DNA of 50,031 nucleotides from NCBI GenBank assembly GCA_947630575.1, contig CANRIB010000006.1, forward strand, positions 1-50,031, read 5' to 3'. The notes beneath the pieces are model-generated. The model was not told where the DNA came from, did no database searches, and saw nothing but the letters and a program-made list of their open reading frames with translations. The DNA comes from an uncultured Bacilli bacterium (GTDB lineage Bacteria; Bacillota_I; Bacilli_A; RF39; UBA660). How positions within the stretch are numbered: position 1 is the stretch's first letter; each line of letters starts with the position of its first letter. The position numbers were made by a program, and so were the translations under genes. Of this stretch, positions 28,696-39,006 are shown in pieces.

Positions 28696-29046
28696 ATGCA
28701 AAAAGCCCAAAAAGAATTAATAATAATTGATAATTATGCTGATAAAACCGTTTTAGATATGATTAAAAATTTAAAAATCAAAATAACTCTTATAACTAAA
28801 AAAGATGCCAAACTAAAATCTTTAGATATAACAAAATATAATGAAGAATATCATAATTTAAAAATAGTATATAGTAATTCTTTTCATGACCGGTATATAA
28901 TACTAGATAAAAAAATTATCTATCACTGCGGAGCTTCTCTTAATCATGCCGGTGTTAAAACTTTTTCTCTTAATAAAATTGAAGATAATGATATTATAAC
29001 TCTTTTAATTACTAAAATTAACAATATAATAAATGACAAATCCTAA
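28696..29046 (+). CDS. C-terminal part of the ORF6N protein in the -1 frame
   Basis: Reading the -1 frame from the T7 tract (28647-28653) gives a continuous 'NTIFFEGEIYDAYSKLLDIMQKAQKELIIIDNYADKTVLDMIKNL...FHDRYIILD'. Confidence 0.75.
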   Translation: MQKAQKELIIIDNYADKTVLDMIKNLKIKITLITKKDAKLKSLDITKYNEEYHNLKIVYSNSFHDRYIILDKKIIYHCGASLNHAGVKTFSLNKIEDNDIITLLITKINNIINDKS

Positions 29047-29083
29047 ATATTTGATATAATTATTATATAAAGGTGGTGCTAAA

Positions 29084-31264
29084 ATGTATGCTAAATGTCT
29101 TATTGAATATCCCGTTAAAACCCTAGATAAAACTTTTACTTATAAAATACCTTCTAATTTAATAGACAAAATCAAAGTAGGCATGAAAGTTTTAGTGCCA
29201 TTTAATAATCGTTTAGTTCATGGTTTTGTTCTTGATATTACCGATAATTACAGTGATTCTTATGAATTAAAAGAAATTTCTACAATTGAAGATGAATTTT
29301 TAATTTTAAATCATGAATTACTTGAATTAGGCAAGTATTTAAAGGATTGTACTTTATGTAATTTAATCACAGCCTATCAAACGATGCTTCCAAGCGCGTT
29401 AAAAATAAAAGATCAAAAAAATAATTATGACAAATATGAAAAATATGTTTTTTTAAACGAAGATAATCCTTTATTAAATAGTTATATTTCTACCCATAAA
29501 GGTCAAAAAGTAGATATATTAAAAAGACTCTTAGAAGAAAAAAAAGTTTTAAAAAAAGAATTTAATTATGCGAGTTTAAAAGAACTAGAAAAAGAAAATT
29601 TAATTAAAATTATACCTGAAAAAGTTTATCGTTTAAATAATAATTCAGAAAAATTACCGGAAAAAAAATTAACTATGGAGCAACAAGCTGTATTTGATTC
29701 TATTTGTAAGAGCTTTAATGAAACCAAAACCTTTTTAATTCATGGAGTAACTGGATCTGGGAAAACTTTTATTTATATTAACTTAATCAAAGAAGTTTTA
29801 AAAAATGGTAAGTCAGCTTTATTATTAGTCCCAGAGATTAGTTTAACAGAACAAATAATAAATATTTTTTATGCTTATTTTGGTTCTAATGTTGCTATTT
29901 TGCATTCTGGTTTATCTAAAACTGAAAAATATGACGAATATCTAAAAATTTTAAATAAAGAAACAAGAATTGTAATTGGGACTCGCAGTGCTGTTTTTGC
30001 TCCTTTAACTAATTTAGGTATAATTATTGTTGATGAAGAACACAGTGATACTTACAAACAAGATAATAATCCTAAATATCATGCTTTAGATATGGCTAAA
30101 TTTCGCAGTAACTATCATCATTGTCCCTTAGTTTTAGGAAGTGCCACCCCAAGCTTGGAATCTATGGCTCGGGCGGAAAAAGGGGTCTATACTTTACTTA
30201 CATTAAAAAATCGCGTTAATAATCAAATATTGCCAACCAATATAATTGTTGATATGAAAGAGGAGCTAAAAAAAAGAAATTTCATTATTAGTGAAGAACT
30301 AGATAAAAGCATTAAAGAAACCTTAAAAAATGATGAACAAGTAATTTTATTACTAAATAGAAGGGGATTTTCTACAGTTATTACTTGCAGCAACTGTGGC
30401 TTTACCTATAAATGTCCTCACTGTGAAATATCTTTAACATATCATAAAAGCTCTAATGTTTTAAGATGTCATTACTGTGGTTTTACAAAACTAAAAGATG
30501 ATATATGCCCTAATTGTCATGAAAAAGGTTTAAACTATCTAGGCATGGGTACCGAAAAACTAGAAAATATAATTACTGAAAAATATCCAACGGCTAAAGT
30601 TATTCGTATGGATGCCGACACCACCACCAAAAAAGGTGCTCACGATAAAATAATTAAATCTTTTCGCAACAAAGAATATAACATTTTAATTGGTACTCAG
30701 ATGATTAGCAAAGGTCTAGACTTTCCTGATTGTACTTTAGTTGGTATTATTAATGCTGATACTACTTTAAATATTCCTGATTTCCGGAGCAGTGAAAGAA
30801 CTTTTGCTCTCCTCCATCAAGCATCAGGCAGGGCAGGACGTAGTACTAAAAAAGGCAAAGTGATTATTCAAACATTTAATCCTGATAATCGCACCATTAT
30901 TAATGTATCTTTAAATAATTATCTAAAATTTTATCATGAAGAAATGCAAATAAGAAGATTATTAAAATATCCCCCATATTATTATTTAGTAAATATTAAA
31001 GTTTGCAGCAAAGATTATACTAAAGCAAGTACCAATGCTACCAAAGTTTTAAACTATCTTAAGAGTAATCTCGATAATAACTGTTTATTATTAGGACCAT
31101 CAACTGCTTTAAATTTCAAACTAAAAAATATCTTTCGCTTTAATATTACTATAAAATACAAAACCGCAGAGAAACTTAAACCCATCGTGAAAGAATTAGA
31201 TAATATCTTTGCCAATAATAAAGAAGTTTTTTTAGAAATAGATTTTAATCCTTTACAATTATAA
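29084..31264 (+). CDS. priA: Primosomal protein N' (replication restart helicase)
   Basis: 'LIHGVTGSGKTFIYI', 'IIIVDEEHSDTYKQD', zinc-binding 'CSNCGFTYKCPHCEISLTYHKSSNVLRCHYCG'. Confidence 0.96.
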   Translation: MYAKCLIEYPVKTLDKTFTYKIPSNLIDKIKVGMKVLVPFNNRLVHGFVLDITDNYSDSYELKEISTIEDEFLILNHELLELGKYLKDCTLCNLITAYQTMLPSALKIKDQKNNYDKYEKYVFLNEDNPLLNSYISTHKGQKVDILKRLLEEKKVLKKEFNYASLKELEKENLIKIIPEKVYRLNNNSEKLPEKKLTMEQQAVFDSICKSFNETKTFLIHGVTGSGKTFIYINLIKEVLKNGKSALLLVPEISLTEQIINIFYAYFGSNVAILHSGLSKTEKYDEYLKILNKETRIVIGTRSAVFAPLTNLGIIIVDEEHSDTYKQDNNPKYHALDMAKFRSNYHHCPLVLGSATPSLESMARAEKGVYTLLTLKNRVNNQILPTNIIVDMKEELKKRNFIISEELDKSIKETLKNDEQVILLLNRRGFSTVITCSNCGFTYKCPHCEISLTYHKSSNVLRCHYCGFTKLKDDICPNCHEKGLNYLGMGTEKLENIITEKYPTAKVIRMDADTTTKKGAHDKIIKSFRNKEYNILIGTQMISKGLDFPDCTLVGIINADTTLNIPDFRSSERTFALLHQASGRAGRSTKKGKVIIQTFNPDNRTIINVSLNNYLKFYHEEMQIRRLLKYPPYYYLVNIKVCSKDYTKASTNATKVLNYLKSNLDNNCLLLGPSTALNFKLKNIFRFNITIKYKTAEKLKPIVKELDNIFANNKEVFLEIDFNPLQL

Positions 31265-31322
31265 CTAATCTTGTATAAAAAAAGCTCTTTTTACCCATAA
31301 ATAAAGGGAAAGGAGTTTTTAA

Positions 31323-32099
31323 ATGGCCAGATATAAAGTAGATATAACAGGTATTAATACTAATGAATTAAAAGTTTTAACTAGTGAAGAAACAATTAAA
31401 TTATTTGAAAGGTTTCATGCTGGGGACCAATTAGCTAAAGAAGAATTAATAAATGGTAATTTAAAATTAGTTTTAAGTATTTTAAGAAGTTTTAATAAAG
31501 GCAATTATAATATGGATGACTTATTTCAAGTGGGAGTGATTGGTTTAATTAAAGCGATTGACAACTTTGATTTATCATATAATTTAAAATTATCAACATA
31601 TGCTGTACCCTTAATTTTAGGCGAAATAAAGCGCTTTATAAGAGATAACACTAGCATCAGGGTAAGTCGCAGCATTAAAGATCTTGCCTATAGTATTATT
31701 AACTTTAAAGAATCATATTTTAATAAATATGGAATTGAACCGACCAATGAAGAAATTAGTAAAGAACTATCTATTCCAGAATATAAAATTGCTAATGCTC
31801 TCGATTCTCTAAAAGAACCCATGAGTATATATGAACCTATTTATAATGATGGAGGAGATACCATTTATTTAATGGATCAACTAGCCGATAAAAAAGAATT
31901 AAACAGTGATAAAGATTTACTCATATCTCTTAATCGTGGCTTAAACAAAATAAAAGCCCGTGAAAAAGAAATATTAATGGAAAGATATATTGTTGGTAAA
32001 ACGCAAATGGAAATTGCCGAAGCTCTAAACATTAGTCAAGCCCAAGTATCAAGAATTGAAAAAAATGCTATATTAAGCTTAAAAAGGATGATTAAATAA
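31323..32099 (+). CDS. sigG: Sporulation sigma factor SigG
   Basis: 'KVDITGINTNELKVL', 'NGNLKLVLSILRSFNKGNYNMDDLFQVGVIGLIKAIDNFDLSYNLKLSTYAVPLILGEIKRFIRD', 'EPIYNDGGDTIYLMDQL'. Confidence 0.93.
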   Translation: MARYKVDITGINTNELKVLTSEETIKLFERFHAGDQLAKEELINGNLKLVLSILRSFNKGNYNMDDLFQVGVIGLIKAIDNFDLSYNLKLSTYAVPLILGEIKRFIRDNTSIRVSRSIKDLAYSIINFKESYFNKYGIEPTNEEISKELSIPEYKIANALDSLKEPMSIYEPIYNDGGDTIYLMDQLADKKELNSDKDLLISLNRGLNKIKAREKEILMERYIVGKTQMEIAEALNISQAQVSRIEKNAILSLKRMIK

Positions 32100-32217
32100 T
32101 TATTTAATAAAATTAGTAAAAATATTATACTAATAAATTAATGATTTACAACTTCATCAATTTACTAATCAGTATTATACGTGTTATAATGAACTTGAAA
32201 GGAAATAATTACTTAAT

Positions 32218-33207
32218 ATGAATAAAATTATTATATTTAGTCATGAAAGTGATATTGATGGTATGGGTTCAATTATTTTAGGCAAATTAGCTTTTAAAAA
32301 TATTGCTTATCAATTATTACCCAATCCAGAAAGTTTAGAATTAACTTTTAGAAAATTATTGACGGAACAAAAATTATTATCATATAACCAAATATATATT
32401 ACTGATTTAGCATTAAGAAATCCTTCTTTAGAAATGGTTGCCAATTCTTCTTTAAAAGACAAAGTTTTAATTTTTGACCATCACCAAAGATCAATTGATG
32501 AAAAATTAAATATTTATCCTTTTACCCAAATAATAGAAGAAGACCAAAATGGTAAAAAATGTGGTACTGAATTATTTTATGAATATTTAATTCAGCATAA
32601 TTTAATTACAAATACCCCTATAATTAAAGATTTTGTTGAATTAACGCGTCTAGAAGATACTTGGGAATGGCAAAATAAGGGCAAATTTGGTATTATGGCT
32701 CATGATTTAGCTATTTATTTTAATATTGTAGGACCTGAAGCTTATATTTCTAATATCACAACTAAACTTAAGGATTCTAAAGAAAGGTTTACTTTTACTT
32801 TCGAAGAACAAAATCAAATTAACGAAAAGAAAGCTCAAACCCTCAAAGTATTAAATGATTTATTAAAAGAAATTGTCTATTTTAAAGATGAGTTTAATAA
32901 CAAATTTGGCATAGTATATGCTAAATATGAATATCGTAATGATTTACCAGAATATATTCGTACTATAAATAATCCTGAAAATATTAAATATTTAATTATT
33001 GTGGCCTTAGATAAAGGGGAAAATGGTCAAAAATCATATCGAACTATAACTGATGGTTTTGATGTAAATCATATTGCCAAAAATCATGGCGGCGGTGGCC
33101 ACAAAAGTGCCGCGGCAGTTAATATTACTTTAAACCAAAAAAGTGAATCGCAAAAATTATCTAAAGAAGAGAGCTTAAAATATCTTGCAGAATGTAAGTA
33201 TACCTAA
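32218..33207 (+). CDS. DHH-family phosphoesterase
   Basis: 'FSHESDIDGMGSIILG', 'LIFDHHQRS', 'NHGGGGHKSAAAV'. Confidence 0.9.
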   Translation: MNKIIIFSHESDIDGMGSIILGKLAFKNIAYQLLPNPESLELTFRKLLTEQKLLSYNQIYITDLALRNPSLEMVANSSLKDKVLIFDHHQRSIDEKLNIYPFTQIIEEDQNGKKCGTELFYEYLIQHNLITNTPIIKDFVELTRLEDTWEWQNKGKFGIMAHDLAIYFNIVGPEAYISNITTKLKDSKERFTFTFEEQNQINEKKAQTLKVLNDLLKEIVYFKDEFNNKFGIVYAKYEYRNDLPEYIRTINNPENIKYLIIVALDKGENGQKSYRTITDGFDVNHIAKNHGGGGHKSAAAVNITLNQKSESQKLSKEESLKYLAECKYT

Positions 33208-33277
33208 AAAATATCAAAAATTATCTAAATTTGATGTTTTTTTAATATTTAAACGTATAATTAATTAGGTGAAATAT

Positions 33278-33502
33278 ATGCGTTTAAGTGAATTGCAACT
33301 AAAAATGGTAATCAATGTCCAAGATGGTAAACATTTAGGAGTTATAATTGATGCTGAAGTTACTGAAAATGGCGAAATAAATTATTTTGTAGTCGCTCCT
33401 CGTCATTTTTTTAGAAGATTATTTAAAAGTGACCCCGAAACTAACATAACTATTAAACAAATTGTCAAAATCGGGGAAGATGTCATTTTAGTAGATTTAT
33501 AA
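33278..33502 (+). CDS. YlmC/YmxH-family (PRC-barrel) sporulation-associated protein
   Basis: 'MRLSELQLKMVINVQDGKHLGVIIDAEV', 'IKIGEDVILVDL'-type ending; ATG 33278 follows AGGTG. Confidence 0.8.
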   Translation: MRLSELQLKMVINVQDGKHLGVIIDAEVTENGEINYFVVAPRHFFRRLFKSDPETNITIKQIVKIGEDVILVDL

Positions 33503-33555
33503 ATCTTTCTCTTTTGTCATTTTTATTTTTATGATACAATTATATTGGTGATTTT

Positions 33556-34020
33556 ATGAGCAAAAAAACATTTATTATCGCGATAATCATTTTAATTATT
33601 GACCAATTATCTAAAAGCATAATTGAAATATATATTCCTTTAAATGAAAGTTTAACTATTTTTAAAGGCTTTTCTTTAACTGTAGTCCACAATTTTGGTG
33701 GAGCATGGAGTATATTTGCTAATATGAGTTATCTTTTTATATTATTTTCTATTATAAGTTTAATTTTCTTAATTCGTTTTATGTTCAGTTTTAAAAATAA
33801 TATTCGTAATAATATTGCTTTTGCTCTAACTACCGGGGGGATAATATCTAATCTCGCAGATCGTTTATTTCTAGGCTATGTAAGAGATTTTTTAGATTTC
33901 ACCATTTTTGGTTATGATTATCCAATTTTTAATATTGCCGATGTATCTATTGTTTTAGGGGTAATACTTTTAATATACGCGATAATAAAAGGAGAAGATA
34001 AAAATGTTAAAAATAATTAG
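33556..34020 (+). CDS. lspA: Lipoprotein signal peptidase
   Basis: 'DQLSKSIIE', 'VVHNFGGAWSIF', 'GGIISNLADRLFLGYVRDFLDF', 'FNIADVSIVLG'. Confidence 0.95.
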   Translation: MSKKTFIIAIIILIIDQLSKSIIEIYIPLNESLTIFKGFSLTVVHNFGGAWSIFANMSYLFILFSIISLIFLIRFMFSFKNNIRNNIAFALTTGGIISNLADRLFLGYVRDFLDFTIFGYDYPIFNIADVSIVLGVILLIYAIIKGEDKNVKNN

Positions 34021-34897
34021 TACTAAAGAAAATATTCGCCTAGATAAATATCTAAGTGAAAATACTGAATATTCTCGTGAATTAATTCAAAAAATGATAA
34101 CCCAAGAACTAATTAAAGTAAACAATAAAAAAACTAAAGCTAGTTATAAATTAGCTTTAAATGATGAAATTACTCTTAATGAAGAAAATATAAATAATAC
34201 TCCTGAAATTAAAGCCACTCCCATGAAACTTGATATAGTCTATGAAGATGAATATTTAATGATTATTAATAAACCCAGTGGCCTAGTAGTCCATCCAGGA
34301 AATGGCAATTATGATAATACTTTAGTTAATGGTCTTATGTATTACACTAAAAATTTAAGTGATATAAATGGTGAAATACGTCCAGGCATTGTCCACCGCA
34401 TTGATAAAGATACCAGTGGTCTTATTATGATTGCTAAAACTAATAAAGTTCATGAATTACTAGCCGATGATTTTAAACACAAACGGATAAAAAGAGAATA
34501 TATTGCTCTTTTAAATGGCGTTTTTAAAAATAGTGGAGCCACCATTGATGCTCCAATCGGTAGAGATAAAAAAAACAGAGAAAAAATGACTGTTACAGCC
34601 GATAATAGCAAAAATGCCATTACGCATATGCAAGTTTTAAAAAGATATCCTAATCATACTTTAGTAAGCTGCATTTTAGAAACCGGACGTACCCATCAAA
34701 TTCGTGTTCATATGGCCTACATTGGCTATCCAATTCATAATGATCCGGTCTATTCTCATGATAATGCGACTTCTTTTGGTCAATTTCTTCACTCTTACAA
34801 AATGAACTTTATTCACCCTATAACTAAAAAAGAAATGGAGTTTGTCTGTCCACTTCCTAAATATTTCACGGATTATTTAAAAGAAATTGCCGAATAA
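34004..34897 (+). CDS. rluD: Pseudouridine synthase RluD family
   Basis: S4 domain; 'PGIVHRIDKDTSGLIMIAKT', 'LETGRTHQIRVHMAYIGYPI'. Confidence 0.92.
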   Translation: MLKIISTKENIRLDKYLSENTEYSRELIQKMITQELIKVNNKKTKASYKLALNDEITLNEENINNTPEIKATPMKLDIVYEDEYLMIINKPSGLVVHPGNGNYDNTLVNGLMYYTKNLSDINGEIRPGIVHRIDKDTSGLIMIAKTNKVHELLADDFKHKRIKREYIALLNGVFKNSGATIDAPIGRDKKNREKMTVTADNSKNAITHMQVLKRYPNHTLVSCILETGRTHQIRVHMAYIGYPIHNDPVYSHDNATSFGQFLHSYKMNFIHPITKKEMEFVCPLPKYFTDYLKEIAE

Positions 34898-34898
34898 T

Positions 34899-35216
34899 TT
34901 AAAGGCATAACCCAATCATAAATCCTCCAATATAGCTTGTAATTAAAAAATAAATAATAGGTAATATTTTAGTTTTATGAAATATTTCTTTTATTTTAAG
35001 ATTATACCATAAAGCACTAATAAATAATAATAAACTAATTACTAAACTATAAATATTATCTTTAAAATATAGATAATAAAGAGGAAGAATTATTAAAAAA
35101 ATAAAGTTAATAATTATTACAAATAAATTATCACAATTAATATTATAATGATAAATAAAATAGTAAATAGTTATTAAAATTAAGTAAATAAATGTTAAGT
35201 AAAACAGGTAAGACAT
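34899..35216 (-). CDS. Small multi-pass membrane protein, unknown
   Basis: Open frame with several hydrophobic helices. Confidence 0.5.
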   Translation of the reverse strand: MSYLFYLTFIYLILITIYYFIYHYNINCDNLFVIIINFIFLIILPLYYLYFKDNIYSLVISLLLFISALWYNLKIKEIFHKTKILPIIYFLITSYIGGFMIGLCL

Positions 35217-35269
35217 TAAATCACCTCTTTACTAAATATATGTTTTATTATAAAATATAAGTACTCGAG

Positions 35270-36427
35270 GTGAGTAAAATGAATTATAGTATAATGAACA
35301 AAAATGATGAAATAGTTATGGCTTTAGTCCATTATTTTATCACAGAAGAAAATTATAGTCCCATTGTTGTAAAGGGTGTTAAAGATGAAATATGGCTTGA
35401 AAACCTTGATGGTCCATATCGTATCATAAGAATAAACTCTAAAGAAATATATAATGATGAACAATATAAAGTAGATGTTTTTAGAACTGCTCGTGTTGTT
35501 GAGCAAATTAAGAAAAAAACTCTATCATTAAAAGTAAATACTTTAAATATTCTTTTAAATGTTTCTGACAATGTTAAAAATAAAGAGAATCCCAAAAATA
35601 TTTTTTCTTTAATATTATCTGATGTTAGTGAAATAACTAAAGATAAAGATATGTTAGAATTATTTCCTAAATTAAAAAACAAATTATTAAAAGATAAAGA
35701 GGGAATAGACCTTATTGTCAGTGTTACCAATGATATTAATGCGAAAACAATTCGTGATAATGAAACTTTTACCAAAATATTTAGTCCTAAAAAAATTATT
35801 GTAACTCCAATTTTAATTGGTATTTGCCTTCTTGCTTTTATTGCTATGTATATTTTTGGTAATGGCAGTGAAAATACCATGACTTTAGTTATGTTTGGTG
35901 CCAATGTCCAAAGTTTAGTTAAACAAGGAGAGATATGGCGACTTTTAACATCTATATTCTTACATATAGGTATCATTCATTTATTAGTTAATATGTATGC
36001 ATTATATGTAATTGGTCATCAATTAGAAAGTTTTTTAGGCAAATTTAAATATTTAATAGTCTTTTTAGTAAGTGGCATCGTTGGTTCTTTACTATCTGTT
36101 GTTATTCATGAAAGTGTTTCTGCTGGTGCCAGTGGAGCTATTTTTGGCCTTTTAGGTTCTTTATTATATTTTGGTTATCATTATCGTCTTTATTTAGGAA
36201 CTGTTTTAAGAACTCAAATAATCCCAGTTATTCTTCTTAATTTAATAATAGGTTTTATGCTCCCAGGAATTGATAATTTTGCTCATATAGGTGGTTTAAT
36301 CGGCGGTTATTTAATTACTATGGCTCTAGGAGTTCCGGGAAAAACTAAAAAAAGTGATCAAATAAATGGCACAATAGTCTTACTTTTATTAATTGGTTTC
36401 TTAAGCTTTATGCTTTTTTGGTACTAG
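35270..36427 (+). CDS. Rhomboid-family intramembrane serine protease
   Basis: 'WRLLTSIFLHIGIIHLLVNMYALYVIG', 'SAGASGAIFGLLGSLL', 'NFAHIGGLIGGYL'. Confidence 0.93.
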   Translation: MSKMNYSIMNKNDEIVMALVHYFITEENYSPIVVKGVKDEIWLENLDGPYRIIRINSKEIYNDEQYKVDVFRTARVVEQIKKKTLSLKVNTLNILLNVSDNVKNKENPKNIFSLILSDVSEITKDKDMLELFPKLKNKLLKDKEGIDLIVSVTNDINAKTIRDNETFTKIFSPKKIIVTPILIGICLLAFIAMYIFGNGSENTMTLVMFGANVQSLVKQGEIWRLLTSIFLHIGIIHLLVNMYALYVIGHQLESFLGKFKYLIVFLVSGIVGSLLSVVIHESVSAGASGAIFGLLGSLLYFGYHYRLYLGTVLRTQIIPVILLNLIIGFMLPGIDNFAHIGGLIGGYLITMALGVPGKTKKSDQINGTIVLLLLIGFLSFMLFWY

Positions 36428-36430
36428 TAT

Positions 36431-37144
36431 ATGGAAAGATTACAAAAAGTTATTGCTAGTTCTGGCCTCACTTCTCGTCGTAAAGCAGAAGAATTAATAA
36501 GTGCTGGAAAAGTAAGAGTAAATGGTCAAATAATAAAAGAGCTTGGAACAAAAGTTGAATTTAATGATATAATTGAAGTTAATGGTAAAACTATTTCTAA
36601 AGATATTCCTAAAGTATATTATTTATTAAATAAACCTTTTGGCGTTATAACTAGTACTAAAGATGAAAAAAATCGTAAGACAGTTATAGATTTAATTCCA
36701 ACTTCCGAAAGAATTTATCCTGTCGGTCGTCTAGATTATGATACTACTGGTTTATTAATTTTAACCAATGATGGCGAACTTACTAATCTTTTAATGCATC
36801 CTAAAAACAATATTCCCAAAACTTATTTAGCTAAAATAAAAGGGGTTTTAACTAAAGATGATATTGATAGATTAAAAAATGGTATTATAATTGATGATCG
36901 TAAAGTAGATACGTCTAACTTTAAAATAAAAGATAAAGATTTCAAAGAAGACACTTCTTTAATTGAAATAACTATCCATGAAGGAAGAAATCATATTGTA
37001 AAAAAAATCTTCGCATATTTAAATCATCCTGTATTAAGACTTAAAAGAACCAAAATTGCTTTTCTTGATTTAACTGATTTACCCATAGGTTCTTATCGTA
37101 AATTAAAAATAAAAGAAATAAAAAAACTATATAGTTTAAAATAA
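36431..37144 (+). CDS. RsuA/RluB-family pseudouridine synthase
   Basis: S4 domain 'MERLQKVIASSGLTSRRKAEELISAGKVRVNG'; 'PVGRLDYDTTGLLILTNDGEL'. Confidence 0.92.
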   Translation: MERLQKVIASSGLTSRRKAEELISAGKVRVNGQIIKELGTKVEFNDIIEVNGKTISKDIPKVYYLLNKPFGVITSTKDEKNRKTVIDLIPTSERIYPVGRLDYDTTGLLILTNDGELTNLLMHPKNNIPKTYLAKIKGVLTKDDIDRLKNGIIIDDRKVDTSNFKIKDKDFKEDTSLIEITIHEGRNHIVKKIFAYLNHPVLRLKRTKIAFLDLTDLPIGSYRKLKIKEIKKLYSLK

Positions 37145-37268
37145 GCATTTATCATGATGGTTTTTTATTAAATATAAAATTGACAATTTATTAAAAAATT
37201 AAAATAAAGTAATTGTAAAATAAATTACAATATGATAAGCTTAATATATATATAATTGGAGGTAAAAT

Positions 37269-38924
37269 ATGAGTGTAACTGATGTAAATGTTCCCAAAGC
37301 TAGAAATTATATTGAAAAAATTCAAAAATATAAACAATATTATACTAATAAACAATATGATTTTAGTCGTCCATCATACTATGGACATAGCTATGATTTA
37401 AATAGATATTTAGCTAAAATTTATAAAAAATATCAAGACATTACTGCAAATTTAGACAATATAAAAAATTATGTTGAAGAATATGTTGATGATGTCGAAG
37501 CAGTTGAAAAATTGAGTATAGGAGAAACAGGAAGTATTCATGATATTGATGTCAAAACCAAAGTAATAAATTATAAAGATGTTTTAAAATCTTTTAAAAT
37601 GCAAGATAATAGACTATTTCAAAATGCTAAACAAGTTACAACTATTGCCGATGTAGTTACACAAAGTATATGGGGCTTTAACTCTAAAAAAGATACTAAA
37701 ACTAGTGAAAACAATAATGTCAAAAAAGAAACAATTGCCGAAGAAGCTAATTTAACATCTGCATCAGTTTCAAAAAATACAGTAAAACCCGAAAAAACAC
37801 ATACAAACAGAACCACAGGAAATGCTACAACTACTGAAACTCTTAATTCTACTGTTAGTAAAGAAACTGAAAATACAGTTGAAAATATTGCTCCACCAGC
37901 AGAAACTACTCCAGAAAATACAACAACTACACCAGTATTCTCTGAAGAAGAAATTCGTAAGGCTAATTCTGAACAAGCCCTAAAAAATATTGAAGAAGCC
38001 ATTTTAGCTATGATAAGTCGAAATCCTCGTCTTGGTGATATTCTAGAATCTGTAAAAAAAGGCGAAGTTGTAGATTTAACTAAAGAACAAAAAAAGGTTC
38101 AAAATGATTATAATCGTGTAAAAGAATTATATGATATGTATAATGAAACATATCCTGAATATAAAATAGAAACATATGTTGATAAACCAACTGCCGAAAC
38201 ACCAATCCCCGAAGAACCAATAAACGAACAAGTACAGGAATCATTTTCTAAAGAAAGTTTGCAACAAGCAACAAGCTTATTAGCCGCTTTAGTTGGAACT
38301 CCAGGCTTAAGAGCAATGCTAAGTGCTTTGCAATTAGGTTTAAATATTGATTTAAAAGATGTTCCTCTAGAAGCTCAAAATGCCTTAAAAAAAGTACAAG
38401 AAATATGTAAAGAAAAAGGCATGTCATTGCAAGAAGTTTTAAATAATAGCCTTCAGGAAACAAATATTTACGAATCAAGTGCTAATATTACTAGATTAGA
38501 AGCTGATGCTGATTTTCTTGAATATACTGATGAAATTGAAATATATCCACTTGCATTTTTCTCTGTCAATAATGAATATTTTGTCGATAAAAATATAAGC
38601 TTAGTTCAATATTTAAATCGTATTGATGCTAAAATAGACAATTACCCAGATCTTTCAAATGGTTTATTTGATTTAGAATTTGATGAACCACTTCCTGTCA
38701 TCGCGTGCCTTTTATATACTAAAGGTCGTGAATTAAGAAGACAACCTGATATTAATCCAGAACTTGCTGAAAATATTACAAGTTGTGAATCATTTGATGA
38801 AAATAATGATGTTGTAATAGAAGATTTAGAAAAATTAGAAGAGTTAGTATCTCCATATCTAACAGATAATGAAAAACGTTATATAGATATCCTTAAAAAT
38901 ACTTCAAATAGTGAAACTGCCTAA
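37269..38924 (+). CDS. Uncharacterised 551-aa protein with Thr/Glu-rich linker, at the edge of the T7SS-like locus
   Basis: Helical N-terminus, low-complexity Thr-rich centre, acidic C-terminus; no recognised family. Confidence 0.65.
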   Translation: MSVTDVNVPKARNYIEKIQKYKQYYTNKQYDFSRPSYYGHSYDLNRYLAKIYKKYQDITANLDNIKNYVEEYVDDVEAVEKLSIGETGSIHDIDVKTKVINYKDVLKSFKMQDNRLFQNAKQVTTIADVVTQSIWGFNSKKDTKTSENNNVKKETIAEEANLTSASVSKNTVKPEKTHTNRTTGNATTTETLNSTVSKETENTVENIAPPAETTPENTTTTPVFSEEEIRKANSEQALKNIEEAILAMISRNPRLGDILESVKKGEVVDLTKEQKKVQNDYNRVKELYDMYNETYPEYKIETYVDKPTAETPIPEEPINEQVQESFSKESLQQATSLLAALVGTPGLRAMLSALQLGLNIDLKDVPLEAQNALKKVQEICKEKGMSLQEVLNNSLQETNIYESSANITRLEADADFLEYTDEIEIYPLAFFSVNNEYFVDKNISLVQYLNRIDAKIDNYPDLSNGLFDLEFDEPLPVIACLLYTKGRELRRQPDINPELAENITSCESFDENNDVVIEDLEKLEELVSPYLTDNEKRYIDILKNTSNSETA

Positions 38925-38952
38925 AGCATAACCTATAAAGTTATGCTTTTTC
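38923..38952 (+). terminator. Intrinsic terminator after the 551-aa gene
   Basis: AAAGCATAAC-CTATAAA-GTTATGCTTTTTC. Confidence 0.8.
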
Positions 38953-39006
38953 TATTTTCTTTTAAAATAAATCATGTTATAATTACTATCATAGAAGGTG
39001 AGTACT

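Noticed and set aside
35324-35976. Minus-strand ORFs within the rhomboid gene
   Set aside because: Antisense to a clear rhomboid protease gene.
37619-38478. Minus-strand ORFs within the 551-aa gene
   Set aside because: Mirror of low-complexity Thr-rich coding sequence; hydrophobic/Cys/Ser-rich artefacts.
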